From: Bacteroidales bacterium
Lineage (GTDB): Bacteria; Bacteroidota; Bacteroidia; Bacteroidales; F082
NCBI GenBank assembly: GCA_023229135.1
Contig: JALNZT010000022.1
Location: forward strand, 6,546 to 70,545
Direction: 5' to 3'
DNA: 64,000 bases
Shown here: positions 42,666-52,275 of the stretch, piece after piece
How the letters are laid out: each line of letters begins with the position of its first letter
How positions within the stretch are numbered: the first letter of the stretch is position 1
Position numbers and translations under genes: made by a program
Notes under the pieces: generated by a model
What the model saw: only the letters and a program-made list of their open reading frames with translations
Told to the model about the DNA's origin: nothing
The model's database searches: none

Positions 42666-44080
42666 TGAATAGAAAACTACAAGTCACAAAGTACGTCATT
42701 CTGGACTGGCTGGCAGCCTTGATGTCATGGGCGTTATTCTATTTTTTTAGAAAACAGGCCGAGGATCCCAGTTTTCATGAATATTTTGAAGTCATCTTTG
42801 ACGATCCCAATTTTTGGTATGGCATCATCTTTATTCCCATTGGCTGGCTGCTCCTTTACAGCGCAATGGGAACCTACCGCCGCATTTTCCGAAAAGCCAG
42901 ACTTAAAGAACTAGGCCAGACTTTTATCATCACATTGATAGGTGTGACTTTTATTTTTTTCGTGGCCATCTTGGATGATGTGATTACAACTTATAAGTCT
43001 TACTATCAGTCATTTTTAACACTATTTACGCTGCACTTTATTCTTACTTATACCGGAAGGCTCGCCCTCACTGCTGTTACGGTAAGTAAGATTCACAAAA
43101 AATCAATTGGATTTAACACGGTGATAGTTGGCAGTAATGGCAACGCCCTTGCGATTTATAAAGAGATTGAAAGTCAGGAACGTTCTGCCGGAAATATTTT
43201 CGTGGGTTTTGCCAGTGTTTATGACAAGGATGATTACAAAATCGGAACTTATTTACCGCACCTGGGATCCTACAAAGACATCAAACGTATTGTAGAAGAA
43301 CACAAGGTTGAGGAGGTTATCATCGCCATTGAACGCTCCGAAACCGGTACCATCGACAGTATTATCGCGCTGCTTGAAGACACGCCTGCTGTTATCAAAA
43401 TCATTCCCATTATGCAAGATATATTATTTGGATCAGTAAAGCTTTCCGGAATTTGGCATGCCCCGCTTATCCAAATTTCACCTGATTTGATGCCTGCCTG
43501 GCAACAATCAGCCAAGCGCATGATTGACATAGTGGTATCGATTATTGCCATGATTTTATTGATTCCACTGTATCTTTTTACCACAATTGGCGTCTTACTT
43601 TCGTCGAGAGGTCCAATTTTATATTCCCAGAAACGCGTTGGTGTGCGAGGCCGTCCGTTTAGGATGCACAAGTTCAGAAGCATGTATGCTGATGCAGAAA
43701 AGGCTGGGCCACAGCTCTCGAGCGATGACGATCCCCGCATCACACCTTTTGGCAAGTTTATCCGCAAAGTACGGCTGGACGAGATTCCACAGTTTTACAC
43801 CGTCTTAAAGGGTGATATGTCATTGGTGGGGCCGCGCCCGGAGAGGCAGTTCTATATCGATCAAATCGTACAAAGAGCACCACATTATCGCTTGTTACTT
43901 AAAGTAAAACCTGGCATAACAAGCTGGGGGCAAGTTAAATACGGCTACGCCTCTAATGTTGACGAAATGATTGAAAGGCTCAAATACGATATCCTCTATA
44001 TCGAAAACATGAGCCTGGCGATGGACGTGAAAATCCTGATTTATACCGTTTTGATAGTGTTGCAAGGCAGGGGGAAATAA
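42665..44080 (+). CDS. Polyprenyl glycosylphosphotransferase (exopolysaccharide initiating enzyme)
   Basis: 471 residues. Four N-terminal membrane helices (about 10-130), a CoA-binding-like Rossmann domain (about 140-260; NTVIVGSNGNALAIYKEIE), one further helix (about 285-310), and the C-terminal bacterial sugar transferase domain: KRMIDIVVSIIAM, YSQKRVGVRGRPFRMHKFRS, RKVRLDEIPQFYTVLKGDMS, LVGPRPERQFY and KPGITSWGQVKYG. This WbaP/CpsE-type architecture adds a sugar-1-phosphate to undecaprenyl phosphate at the inner membrane to start a surface glycan. No glycosyltransferase cluster follows. Confidence 0.92.
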   Translation: MNRKLQVTKYVILDWLAALMSWALFYFFRKQAEDPSFHEYFEVIFDDPNFWYGIIFIPIGWLLLYSAMGTYRRIFRKARLKELGQTFIITLIGVTFIFFVAILDDVITTYKSYYQSFLTLFTLHFILTYTGRLALTAVTVSKIHKKSIGFNTVIVGSNGNALAIYKEIESQERSAGNIFVGFASVYDKDDYKIGTYLPHLGSYKDIKRIVEEHKVEEVIIAIERSETGTIDSIIALLEDTPAVIKIIPIMQDILFGSVKLSGIWHAPLIQISPDLMPAWQQSAKRMIDIVVSIIAMILLIPLYLFTTIGVLLSSRGPILYSQKRVGVRGRPFRMHKFRSMYADAEKAGPQLSSDDDPRITPFGKFIRKVRLDEIPQFYTVLKGDMSLVGPRPERQFYIDQIVQRAPHYRLLLKVKPGITSWGQVKYGYASNVDEMIERLKYDILYIENMSLAMDVKILIYTVLIVLQGRGK

Positions 44081-44082
44081 GC

Positions 44083-44691
44083 TTATAGCTGTCCGCGCTC
44101 AATCAGTATTACAATTGTTTCTATCAGCTCATCTTCGCCCTCAGGATCGTAACGATCTTTGAGGTTATAGCCCCATATACGGGCAAATCCCTGATAGAAA
44201 AAAGCGGTGAAGCCACCACGCAAATCCTTTACCAGATCGTAAGAGGTATTGGTTGTTTCACGGTCGATAAGTTTCAAAAGAATTTTTCCCTGTGTGAAAG
44301 TCAGGTCTTTAAGTTCGCCGCCAAATTGTTCGTTCAGCTCTTTTTCGGCTCTGCGCATAATTTTTCGGCGTTCACTGTCGCTGCCGGCTTCCATCAGAAT
44401 TTTATCGTATTCACGCAGTTTTATTCCGGCAAGTTTGGCATAAGGATACACTTTTTTCACATGATGAATCAGCCTGTTTACTTTGCGGATATCGCGTCGG
44501 CTATCGAATAGGCGCATTGCATACACGTTAACTTCAGGCAGCTGCACGATGAGCGTGGTATCTCCATCTTCTACCGTTGCCAACACGACCAACGTATCGG
44601 AAACATGGCTTGTATCAGCTACTTGCTGTGCCGAAGCCGTTCCTATTACAAGGATAAAAATACTAAAGAAAATGATGCTTTTGCGAACCAT
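44083..44691 (-). CDS. DUF4294 family exported protein
   Basis: 202 residues from the ATG at 44691 (MVRKSIIFFSIFILVIG, ending SAQQ), a signal peptide. A start at 44742 would place 17 polar residues before it. The DUF4294 region is about 60-200: RDIRKVNRLIHHVKKVYPYA, KLAGIKLREYDKIL, QFGGELKDLTFTQGKILLKL, GFTAFFYQGFARIWGYNLKD. The function is unknown; it occurs across Bacteroidota. It follows clpX closely on the same strand, so it may be the last gene of the tig-clpP-clpX operon. Confidence 0.85.
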   Translation of the reverse strand: MVRKSIIFFSIFILVIGTASAQQVADTSHVSDTLVVLATVEDGDTTLIVQLPEVNVYAMRLFDSRRDIRKVNRLIHHVKKVYPYAKLAGIKLREYDKILMEAGSDSERRKIMRRAEKELNEQFGGELKDLTFTQGKILLKLIDRETTNTSYDLVKDLRGGFTAFFYQGFARIWGYNLKDRYDPEGEDELIETIVILIERGQL

Positions 44692-44745
44692 GAAGCGGTG
44701 AAACGCAAGTTTTGTGCCAGAAATATTTTCTAAGACAAGCAAAGT

Positions 44746-45975
44746 CTAAGCCACCTTCAATTTGGAGAGGCCGGCTTTGTCAAATTTATTCTGTGCGTAA
44801 GAGAGCGAAACCACCAGAGATTTCACTGATTTTTTTGAGGGCAGCTCAAACATATCATCTGTGAGGATGGCTTCCAGAATGGATCTCAAACCGCGAGCTC
44901 CCAATTTGAAATCAACGGTTTTTTCTACCACAAAATCCAGCACCTCATCTTCTATCACCAGCTTGATGCCGTCCATCTCAAACAGTTTTACAAACTGTTT
45001 TATCAAGGCGTTTTTAGGATCTGTAAGAATTCTTTTAAGGATTTCGGGCGTGAGTGGATTCAGGTAAGTAAGAATCGGCAGCCTACCCACAATTTCCGGA
45101 ATCAGGCCAAACTTTTTCAGGTCGGCGGGCGAAACATATTGCAACAGATTAGATTTGTCGGCCACCATCTCTTTGTCGGTGCCATAACCAATGACATTAG
45201 TGCGCGTACGCGTAGCAATAATACGCTCGATGCCGTCGAAGGCACCGCCGGCGATAAACAGGATGTTTTTGGTATCCACCTGAATCATTTTCTGCTCAGG
45301 ATGTTTACGTCCGCCCTGGGGTGGCACGTTCACATAAGTTCCTTCGAGAAGTTTTAACAGTGCCTGCTGCACACCTTCGCCAGACACATCACGGGTAATG
45401 CTCGGATTGTCGCTTTTGCGTGCAATTTTATCAATCTCATCAATAAAAACAATGCCTCTTTCGGCAGCTTTCACATCAAAATCAGCCGCCTGAAGCAGTC
45501 GCGACAAGATACTTTCCACATCTTCGCCTACGTAGCCGGCTTCGGTAAGCACGGTAGCATCTGCAATGGCAAAAGGCACATGCAACATACGGGCGATGGT
45601 GCGGGCAAGCAGGGTTTTTCCCGTTCCGGTTTCACCTACCAGAACCATGTTCGACTTTTCAATCTCCACATCATCCTTGCCATCACGCTGATTGATACGT
45701 TTGTAATGATTATATACAGCCACTGCCAGCACCCGTTTAGCATCATCCTGGCCAATTACATACTGATCCAAAAATTCTTTGATTTGAACCGGCTTAAGTA
45801 ATTTAAAATCAGGGAGATTCTTATCTGTTTTATGGTGGGTGCTTTCCTCTGCCAAGATAAGCTTAGCCTGTTCCACGCATTGGTCGCAGATATGGGCTTC
45901 CATGCCTGAGATAAGCAATACGGTGTCTTTGCGCTGCTTTCCGCAGAAAGAACAATGGTCTGATTTTTTTGCCAT
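44746..45975 (-). CDS. clpX: ATP-dependent Clp protease ATP-binding subunit
   Basis: 409 residues. N-terminal zinc finger with CSFCGKQ and HICDQC (four Cys). AAA+ domain with Walker [13 protein letters not shown] (about 115), Walker [14 protein letters not shown] (about 180), the pore-loop [11 protein letters not shown] and arginine-finger region; C-terminal small domain ending [19 protein letters not shown]. It unfolds substrates and feeds them to ClpP. It follows clpP by 5 bp. Confidence 0.97.
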   Translation of the reverse strand: MAKKSDHCSFCGKQRKDTVLLISGMEAHICDQCVEQAKLILAEESTHHKTDKNLPDFKLLKPVQIKEFLDQYVIGQDDAKRVLAVAVYNHYKRINQRDGKDDVEIEKSNMVLVGETGTGKTLLARTIARMLHVPFAIADATVLTEAGYVGEDVESILSRLLQAADFDVKAAERGIVFIDEIDKIARKSDNPSITRDVSGEGVQQALLKLLEGTYVNVPPQGGRKHPEQKMIQVDTKNILFIAGGAFDGIERIIATRTRTNVIGYGTDKEMVADKSNLLQYVSPADLKKFGLIPEIVGRLPILTYLNPLTPEILKRILTDPKNALIKQFVKLFEMDGIKLVIEDEVLDFVVEKTVDFKLGARGLRSILEAILTDDMFELPSKKSVKSLVVSLSYAQNKFDKAGLSKLKVA

Positions 45976-45980
45976 ACTAA

Positions 45981-46652
45981 TTATGATTTACTTTTGAGAA
46001 GCACTTCGTCGATCATGCCGTAATCTTTGGCTTCCTCGGCCGTCATCCAATAATCACGGTCGGAGTCGCGCCAGATTTTTTTGTAGGTCTGTCCGCTGTG
46101 CTTTGCAATGATGTCGTACAATTCTTTTTTCAGCTTCTGAATTTCACGGGCTGTAATTTCGATGTCAGAGGCTTGACCCTGCGCACCGCCCATCGGTTGA
46201 TGAATTAAGACACGCGAATGTTTGAGTGCTGTACGTTTTCCGGGTGCGCCGGCACACAATAAAACAGCACCCATCGAAGCTGCCATCCCGGTGCAGATAG
46301 TCGCCACATCTGGATTGATATATTGCATCGTGTCGTATATTCCAAGGCCGGCGTAAACTGATCCACCAGGTGTGTTCAGGTATATTTGAATATCTCTTTT
46401 TGAATCAACAGATTCTAAAAAGAGCAACTGCGCCTGAATGATATTGGCTACATAATCGTCAACCGGAACGCCCAGAAAGATAATACGATCCATCATCAGG
46501 CGGGAGAAAACATCCATGGTTGCGATGTTCATCTGGCGCTCTTCGATAATGGTAGGTGAGATATAATTTTTTACGGAAGAGGTGTATTGCTCTAATGCCA
46601 GGCTGTTCAGGCCTAAATGACGTGTGGCATATTTGTGAAATTCATTATTCAT
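45981..46652 (-). CDS. clpP: ATP-dependent Clp protease proteolytic subunit
   Basis: 223 residues from the preferred ATG at 46652 ([14 protein letters not shown]), which overlaps the end of tig by 8 bp; earlier in-frame ATGs exist up to 46676. Catalytic Ser lies in [13 protein letters not shown], His in [12 protein letters not shown] and Asp in [15 protein letters not shown] region. The protein is the tetradecameric serine protease partner of ClpX, and the operon order tig-clpP-clpX is common. Confidence 0.96.
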   Translation of the reverse strand: MNNEFHKYATRHLGLNSLALEQYTSSVKNYISPTIIEERQMNIATMDVFSRLMMDRIIFLGVPVDDYVANIIQAQLLFLESVDSKRDIQIYLNTPGGSVYAGLGIYDTMQYINPDVATICTGMAASMGAVLLCAGAPGKRTALKHSRVLIHQPMGGAQGQASDIEITAREIQKLKKELYDIIAKHSGQTYKKIWRDSDRDYWMTAEEAKDYGMIDEVLLKSKS

Positions 46653-48024
46653 GATCATGCTCTTTATGTTCTTCATTTACTTTGGTAACAAATGCTTCGT
46701 AGCTCATTGATTCGGTTTTACGTGGCATTTTATCAAGGAATAAGTCTGTGAGTTTCGTTTCGGAAAGCTGATCGCTGATACGTCTCGTCTCTTCTTTATT
46801 TTGGAGCATGGTATCAATTATGCCGTCCATCCGTTGGCCCATTTCTTCATCCATGATGTCGAGCCCCATAGATCCGAAGAAATAGGACTTAACATGTGCT
46901 CTGATTTCTTCTTCTTTAACAGCCAATTCAGGATTTTGTTTCATCAATTCGGCTTCAATAAGTTGCCAGCGTATACCTTTAGCATATTTGCTATCAAATT
47001 CTTTGTCGAGTTCCTCCATCTTTAGCTTTCCTTCGGAAGTTTCGATAAGCCAACGTTTGAGAAAATCTACCGGTAAAGGTAAGTCAACCTGCTCAAGCAA
47101 CTGATCTACAGCTTTTCCAAAGAAATATCTTTTATGTTCCTGAGCAAATTGATTTTCAATGTCTCCTTTCAGTTGTTCTTTGAAAGTAGCCTCGTCTTTA
47201 ATTTCTTTACCGGGGAATATCTTTTCAAAAAGGGCTTCGTCAAGTGCTGGTTTTTCTTCATGCTCTATATCCTGAATAATCAGGTTAAAGTCGGATTTAG
47301 CCATTTCCAACTCGTCTTCACCAAGTTGGAGGAATTTTATAACAGCTTCTTCGGAACCCATGGCTTTGGCCAGGTTAAAGATAAACTCTGAACCGGCTTC
47401 TTTGCCGATGAGGGCATCTTTCGATTCCTTATCAGTGATTTGATCTAGGTGCAACTTTACTTCTTTTTCAAAGCCGCCTTCAATTTCTTCGCCGGCTTCA
47501 TTGGCCTGAACAAGCTTAATTTCGAGCCGGTCGTTTTCGCCAACTATATCAACAGAAGTGATTTCGGGATTATTATCGATGATATTGTCAACAGTTTTCT
47601 GGATATCGTCGTCTGTAGCTTTGATTTCGATGAAAGGCACCTCTATTTTCGAGAGGTCGATAGTAATTTCAGGAGCAAAACCTACTTCAAATGTCAGGCT
47701 GATATCCTCATTGTCTTTTACAGCATCAATATCTGTTGCTTCTTGCATAGGCAGTGGATAGCCGACTACAGGCATCTTTTGTTCAACAAGGTAGTTGTTA
47801 AGCGCATCAGAAACAAGCTGATTGATTTTTTCGCCGGTGATGGATGGACCGTACATTTTTTTCACCATTCCAAAAGGCACTTTCCCTGGTCTGAAACCCG
47901 GCATTGAAGCCTGACGCTGATATTTTTTCAGTTCGGCGTCAACCTCTTTTTCGTAATCATCTTTGGATACTTTGATCTGGATTTTTGCTGACAGATCGCT
48001 CAGAGGTTCGTGTGTAATATTCAT
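46645..48024 (-). CDS. tig: Trigger factor
   Basis: 459 residues. The N-terminal ribosome-binding domain has the FRPGK-type signature MPGFRPGKVPFGMVKKMYG; the FKBP-like middle is reduced, as in other Bacteroidota; the C-terminal arms are helical and end in an acidic and His-rich tail (EEHKEHDHE). It binds nascent chains at the ribosome exit. It is the first gene of the tig-clpP-clpX operon. Confidence 0.94.
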   Translation of the reverse strand: MNITHEPLSDLSAKIQIKVSKDDYEKEVDAELKKYQRQASMPGFRPGKVPFGMVKKMYGPSITGEKINQLVSDALNNYLVEQKMPVVGYPLPMQEATDIDAVKDNEDISLTFEVGFAPEITIDLSKIEVPFIEIKATDDDIQKTVDNIIDNNPEITSVDIVGENDRLEIKLVQANEAGEEIEGGFEKEVKLHLDQITDKESKDALIGKEAGSEFIFNLAKAMGSEEAVIKFLQLGEDELEMAKSDFNLIIQDIEHEEKPALDEALFEKIFPGKEIKDEATFKEQLKGDIENQFAQEHKRYFFGKAVDQLLEQVDLPLPVDFLKRWLIETSEGKLKMEELDKEFDSKYAKGIRWQLIEAELMKQNPELAVKEEEIRAHVKSYFFGSMGLDIMDEEMGQRMDGIIDTMLQNKEETRRISDQLSETKLTDLFLDKMPRKTESMSYEAFVTKVNEEHKEHDHE

Positions 48025-48178
48025 AAAAAAAATAATAATTAATTCTTTACCTCAAAAAAAAGGACAATTTCGCAGGAGGGCATCACCGGTTACTTAATGA
48101 TGATTTCCATTAAAAATACACAAATCCGATTGTGCTGAACAGCAAACCGTGACTTGTGTATTTTACTCCCAGTGTTTG

Positions 48179-48260
48179 TGCGGATGAAGGGACTCGAACC
48201 CCCACGCCTCTCGGCACCAGATCCTAAGTCTGGCGCGGCTACCAATTACGCCACATCCGC
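48179..48260 (-). tRNA. tRNA-Leu (anticodon TAG)
   Basis: On the minus strand GCGGATG pairs with CATCCGC as acceptor stem, with A73 as discriminator. The anticodon loop CTTAGGA gives TAG between perfect arms CCAGA and TCTGG. A variable arm (TGCCGAGAGGCG) marks the class II tRNA expected for Leu, and GGTTCGAGTCC is the T-arm. The 3' CCA is not encoded. Confidence 0.95.
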
Positions 48261-48302
48261 CCGATTAATCGCATTGTGGATTACCTCCTGCTTTTGCGGC
48301 TG

Positions 48303-48310
48303 CAAATATA
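48303..48310 (-). promoter_or_regulatory. -7 box candidate upstream of tRNA-Leu
   Basis: On the minus strand TATATTTG fits the consensus TAnnTTTG, about 43 bp before the tRNA. No -33 TTTG is clear. Confidence 0.35.
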
Positions 48311-48441
48311 CGAGCTTTTTTGACTTATTTACTACTGAACCTAAAAAAGAATTAGTCAGGAATTGCCCAAGAATCAGCTGCAAGCATGACTAAATCCTAC
48401 TCCATTAATTTTTTTAGGAACTAATAGAAAACTAAAACCCC

Positions 48442-48449
48442 TACTTTTG
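48442..48449 (+). promoter_or_regulatory. -7 box candidate of the DUF5723 gene
   Basis: TACTTTTG, followed by C, lies 33 bp before the ATG at 48483, the same word seen before the Gfo/Idh/MocA gene at 40686. Confidence 0.4.
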
Positions 48450-48482
48450 CGTTAAGTTTAAAAGGATATCAACATATATTTC

Positions 48483-49991
48483 ATGCACATTAACTTCAAA
48501 GCAAGTTTGTTGCTTGCATTGTTAAACATATTTTGGATTCCTGGCGTTTCTGCCCAGGAATCAACAGGAATTACGCAGGGAAATTTTGCCGGTTCAACTT
48601 CTACCAGAGTCAATCCGGCTAATATGCTTCAAAGCAAGCTCTATTTTGACTTGCACTTATTTAGCATCAATGCTTGGGGTCAAAATAATTTTATTTATAT
48701 CCCCGGTGCCGATTTTAACTTGGTGCCTTTAATTAAAAATTCTGAACAAATACCTAAATATCCGCAAACCGATGAAAGCTACCGCTATTATGAAAACACA
48801 AAGCGAAAATCGGGAGCCGCAATCAGCAATAATTACGCTTTAGGTGGATTTTTGCAAACCGGCGATCATGCTTTCGCCTTTCATACCGCAGCGCGCTCCT
48901 ACACTACGATGAATAAAGTACCTTATGAAATGGCTGTTTTGGGTGTGAACTCTTTAGGTTATGCACCACTTCAAAATATATTGTTTCAAGATAAAAATAT
49001 TGATGTGGCATCGCTGGCCTGGGGCGAGATAGGACTGAGTTATGCCTATGCCTTTCGCAAAGTAGCCAACGAGCATTGGGCGGCAGGCATCACCTTGAAA
49101 TATTTGATGGGCTATGGCGGGATGTTTGCCAAGATTGATAAGATAGATTATATGGTGCTGGACAGAGAGACGATCAAATTTTATGACATGAATGCTGATT
49201 TCGGTATCGCACTACCAATAGATTATAGCAATAACGACTTTCCGGACAGCGGTGGTCTATTTAAAGGAGGTGGTTTGGGAGTTGATCTGGGTATCACTTA
49301 CACCCTAAGAAAAGAAGGCTATCAAAACTTTAACAACCAGCGCATCTGCGAACAAGGTTACAAAGATTATTTTTGGCGACTGGGTGTCTCTATTCTTGAT
49401 CTTGGTGCGATCAACTTCTCCAAAAATGCTCAAAAACATGAGTTCAGAGATGTGGACGCGCTATGGGAAAACCTGAAAGATTTGAAATTTGACAACATTA
49501 ACGAGCTGATGGCAGAGGTGAGTGATGAGCTTTTGGGCGATCCCGATGCCTCGCTGGCTGCTGCTAAGTTTAAGATTGGATTGCCAACGGCACTTAGCGT
49601 GCAATTTGACTATCACTACAAGCAAAACTGGTATCTGAATGCTACCTTAGTTCAGCCGTTGCAACTGGCGCAATATGCGGTGCGGCGACCGGCACAACTG
49701 GCGCTTACACCACGATACGAAACAGATTGGTTTGAAGCCATGCTGCCTGTGAGCCTGTATGAATATCAGATTCTGCGTATTGGAGCAGCGGTGAGATTGG
49801 GTTTCTTCACCATTGGAACTGATAGGCTTGGAACGCTTTTAGGCTTCAGAGACATCAATGGCATGGATATTTATGCCTCGGTGAAGATAAATATGAGAAA
49901 AGGTTTTTGCATTGGAAACAGAGATACGGGTGCTTGCTACAATGCAGACAATTACAATCCACGGAAGAAGAAGTTTTTGGGGATTTTTTAA
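48483..49991 (+). CDS. DUF5723 family outer-membrane-type protein
   Basis: 502 residues with a signal peptide ending VSAQES. The N-terminal STSTRVNPANMLQSKLYFDL followed by alternating hydrophobic strands (LHLFSINAWGQNNF) is the family hallmark, as I recall it. Many amphipathic strands continue to the C-terminus (RIGAAVRLGFFTIGTDRLG, DIYASVKINMRKGF), which suggests a beta-barrel in the outer membrane. The function is unknown. It is single, between tRNA-Leu and a repeat-rich gap. Confidence 0.8.
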   Translation: MHINFKASLLLALLNIFWIPGVSAQESTGITQGNFAGSTSTRVNPANMLQSKLYFDLHLFSINAWGQNNFIYIPGADFNLVPLIKNSEQIPKYPQTDESYRYYENTKRKSGAAISNNYALGGFLQTGDHAFAFHTAARSYTTMNKVPYEMAVLGVNSLGYAPLQNILFQDKNIDVASLAWGEIGLSYAYAFRKVANEHWAAGITLKYLMGYGGMFAKIDKIDYMVLDRETIKFYDMNADFGIALPIDYSNNDFPDSGGLFKGGGLGVDLGITYTLRKEGYQNFNNQRICEQGYKDYFWRLGVSILDLGAINFSKNAQKHEFRDVDALWENLKDLKFDNINELMAEVSDELLGDPDASLAAAKFKIGLPTALSVQFDYHYKQNWYLNATLVQPLQLAQYAVRRPAQLALTPRYETDWFEAMLPVSLYEYQILRIGAAVRLGFFTIGTDRLGTLLGFRDINGMDIYASVKINMRKGFCIGNRDTGACYNADNYNPRKKKFLGIF

Positions 49992-50014
49992 GATTCAAAG
50001 ATTCAAAGATTGAG
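49991..50014. repeat. 8-bp tandem repeat (AGATTCAA), left of the 50.0-kb element
   Basis: Three units, the last altered (AGATTGAG), immediately before the inverted-repeat element. The same unit continues right of it (50162-50217). Confidence 0.7.
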
Positions 50015-50162
50015 TCCCCTCCGAAAAGTCAAAAGATAAAGAATGCCACTAATACACAAGAAATTATGATTCTTAAAAATTTGAATATCAAGTGTTTAAT
50101 GTTTTTCCATTTTCCTGATTTCGTATCTTAGTGTCGAAATGTTACTTTTCGGAGTAGGCTCA
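50010..50162. repeat. Dispersed inverted-repeat element, copy 2 (MITE-like)
   Basis: About 153 bp. The left end TTGAGTCCCCTCCGAAAAGT and the right end ACTTTTCGGAGTAGGCTCAA are complementary over about 16 of 20 bases. Internal arms ATGCCACTAA and TTAGTGTC also pair partly. The element is flanked on both sides by AGATTCAA tandem repeats. No ORF. Confidence 0.7.
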
Positions 50163-50217
50163 AGATTCAAAGATTCAAAAATTCAAAGATTTGAAGATTT
50201 GAAGAATCAAAGATTGA
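50162..50217. repeat. Degenerate 8-bp tandem repeat (AGATTCAA) between two elements
   Basis: About six or seven imperfect units of AGATTCAA/AGATTTGA separate copy 2 of the element from the half copy at 50214. Confidence 0.65.
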
Positions 50218-50263
50218 GTCTGCTCCGTAAAGTCAAAAACAAAGAAATGTCACTAAGACTCAA
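50214..50263. repeat. Dispersed inverted-repeat element, half copy 3
   Basis: TTGAGTCTGCTCCGTAAAGT then CAAAAACAAAGAAATG and CACTAAGAC match the left arms of the other copies, but no right arm follows. Confidence 0.6.
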
Positions 50264-50562
50264 CATTTTTTCGGCAAAAGACTGAAAAAAGACCAATTGT
50301 GGGTACATCCCATCAGGCGAAACAGACAAATCATTATACCATCAAACAAATAAGTAATCATCGAATTGCACGGATTAAACCGTATATACAGTATCAATTC
50401 GTACAATTCGTTTAATTCGATGAAGGAAATTGAAATCTAATTTTCTCCCTCAGATCTCGCTGATTTTCGCCGATCCTTTTTCCGCGGGAATCTGCGTTAT
50501 CCGCGGGAAATATTCCTTTTTTATCCCGCACGGTGGCGGAGTTCGGGAAAGTGTGTTCAGCC
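50264..50562. other. Repeat debris, no gene
   Basis: Contains AATTCG-rich stretches (AATTCGTACAATTCGTTTAA) and two CCGCGGGAA words about 20 bp apart near 50490-50510, resembling decayed minisatellites common in this phylum. A 60-codon frame at 50430 has no family resemblance. Confidence 0.5.
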
Positions 50563-51699
50563 TTACTTTTTCACATCCATCGCATCGCGTAAGGCATTAC
50601 CAATCAACATAAAAGCCAGCACGAGTAGCATAATCACCAACCCGGGCAAAAGCGCCAGATAAGCCGCATCGAGAATGATAAAGGCATAATTCTCTTTTAT
50701 CATGCTGCCCCAGGAAGGCGTAGGCGGCTGAACGCCAAGACCTAAAAAACTCAAACCTGCTTCAATTAAAATAGCCGAAGCAAAGTTGGCTGCCGAAATT
50801 ACAATGACCGGACTCATAATATTGGGTAAAATATGGCGGCTGATAATCCTGAAATTATTATAGCCCAGTGCCTTAGAGGCTTCAATAAAATAAGCTTCGC
50901 GCAGGCTAAGTATCTGACCACGAACCACACGCGCCACCTCGACCCACATGGTGAGGCCTACTGCCAAAAAGATTTGCCAAAAGCCTTTGCCCAGCGCAAA
51001 AGTGATAGCAATAACCATTAATAAGGTAGGCACTGACCACACCACATTAATAAGCCAGACCACGATATCATCCGTTCTTCCGCCAAAATAACCACCAAGA
51101 CTGCCCAAAGTTACACCCACCAACAAACTTATCAGCACGGCGATAAAACCCACCGAAAGGCTTACCCTGGCACCCAATACCAAGCGACTAAGCAGATCGC
51201 GTCCAAACTGATCCGTACCCAACCAGAATGTCTGGGTGTGCAAGTAGTTCTGGTTAATTAGCTTTTGAAAGTCGGCTGTGTTATTTGATACCATTTGCCA
51301 GCTCGTGTAAGGAAACTGAAGCCATTCGTCGCTGAAATCAGCATCAGGATTGAAAATTTTAGCACTTAGGTAGCCACTACTAAATTGAAGACTGTCAATG
51401 GGATAGTAGTTAAAACGTTCGGCTTGTCCGAAAAATATTCGTTTGAAAAAACCGGCTTTTGGAGATTGATTTTCTTTGGGCACAAGCAGCATTTGCACCT
51501 TGAAACCAGGTTTGCGGGTGCTTATCTCTAACAGCTGTCGGTTAGCGTCGGGACTATTGTCGGGGATGATGAGATAAGCAAAGATTGCCAAAAGAACCGC
51601 CAACAAAACCACGGAGAGCGCTGTGATACCCAGCATATTTTGCTTGAAACGCCTCCAGGTGATGAGGAAAGGACTGCTATTTTCGGATAAATTCTTCAA
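50563..51699 (-). CDS. ABC transporter permease, DppC/OppC type
   Basis: 378 residues. One N-terminal helix (about 25-48) is followed by a ~110-residue periplasmic stretch, larger than in E. coli DppC, then the permease domain with five helices (about 165-370). The EAA loop reads EASKALGYNNFRIISRHILP. LGTDQFGRDLLSRLVLGAR precedes the membrane core, as in peptide/nickel permeases. It forms the inner-membrane channel with a DppB-type partner, ATPases and a binding protein, none of which lies in this window. Peptide uptake would suit the secreted proteases at 30-38 kb, but the link is only inferred. Confidence 0.9.
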   Translation of the reverse strand: MKNLSENSSPFLITWRRFKQNMLGITALSVVLLAVLLAIFAYLIIPDNSPDANRQLLEISTRKPGFKVQMLLVPKENQSPKAGFFKRIFFGQAERFNYYPIDSLQFSSGYLSAKIFNPDADFSDEWLQFPYTSWQMVSNNTADFQKLINQNYLHTQTFWLGTDQFGRDLLSRLVLGARVSLSVGFIAVLISLLVGVTLGSLGGYFGGRTDDIVVWLINVVWSVPTLLMVIAITFALGKGFWQIFLAVGLTMWVEVARVVRGQILSLREAYFIEASKALGYNNFRIISRHILPNIMSPVIVISAANFASAILIEAGLSFLGLGVQPPTPSWGSMIKENYAFIILDAAYLALLPGLVIMLLVLAFMLIGNALRDAMDVKK

Positions 51700-51803
51700 G
51701 CGTATTTAGGGTTTTACAATTTGCTTTTTGGCAAAGACTGCAAATGTAGCAGATTATTTACCAAATCTTTTGGTAGGCTCGTCAATAATTTTCGTCGATG
51801 GCC

Positions 51804-51832
51804 TTTGGAATCACAAAATCATTGTATATTTG
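51804..51832 (+). promoter_or_regulatory. Promoter of tRNA-His
   Basis: TTTG (51804-51807) and TATATTTG (51825-51832), separated by 17 bp, match the -33/-7 elements of the Bacteroidota primary sigma factor. The tRNA begins 13 bp later. Confidence 0.65.
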
Positions 51833-51844
51833 CAGCCTCAAAAC

Positions 51845-51920
51845 GGTGGTTGTAGCTCAGCTGGTTAGAGCATCAGATTGTGGTTCTGAGGGTCGCGGGT
51901 TCGAATCCCGTCTTCCACCC
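51845..51920 (+). tRNA. tRNA-His (anticodon GTG)
   Basis: The anticodon loop TTGTGGT gives GTG, within arms CAGA and TCTG. It has an encoded extra G at -1 opposite C73, as expected for tRNA-His; GGTTCGAATCC is the T-arm. The acceptor stem has two U-U oppositions (5-68 and 6-67). CCA is not encoded. Confidence 0.93.
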
Positions 51921-51925
51921 GATAG

Positions 51926-51957
51926 AAAGTGATAATCAAATGGTTATCACTTTTTTT
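51926..51957 (+). terminator. Rho-independent terminator of tRNA-His
   Basis: AAAGTGATAA pairs perfectly with TTATCACTTT over an 8-nt loop, followed by T's, starting 6 bp after the tRNA. Confidence 0.85.
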
Positions 51958-52275
51958 ATGCCTTGATTTTTGGCCAGAAGAACCATTTCTTATCAAGCAT
52001 TAGTGGAATTTTCATTAGTCACACCGTTCGTGCTTCTCTGCCTTTTTTTGTTTTTTAGATGGCCTGTGTATAGCTTTAGCAATGTCTAGCGTTATTTAAG
52101 TCTGTTTTGCTCTGGTTAAAGGTTGAAGACTTTGATTTGTTGAAGAGCAGTATGGGAGACAGATTGCAAAAGCACATCAGCTATAAAGGAATAGAAACAT
52201 TTTAGAAAAATGAATTTATAACCCTCGATTTATTAGCGACTTAGTTTTAATCAGTCATTGTGAAAAATAGAGTTT
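51958..52275. other. Gap without a recognised gene
   Basis: 318 bp; no coding frame or repeat that I recognise. Confidence 0.4.

Noticed and set aside
48154..48393. ORF across the tRNA-Leu gene (MKGLEPPRLSAPDPKSG)
   Set aside because: This peptide is the well-known false translation of a tRNA complement.
50430..50612. 60-codon ORF near the ABC permease
   Set aside because: It lies in repeat debris and overlaps the end of the permease gene.
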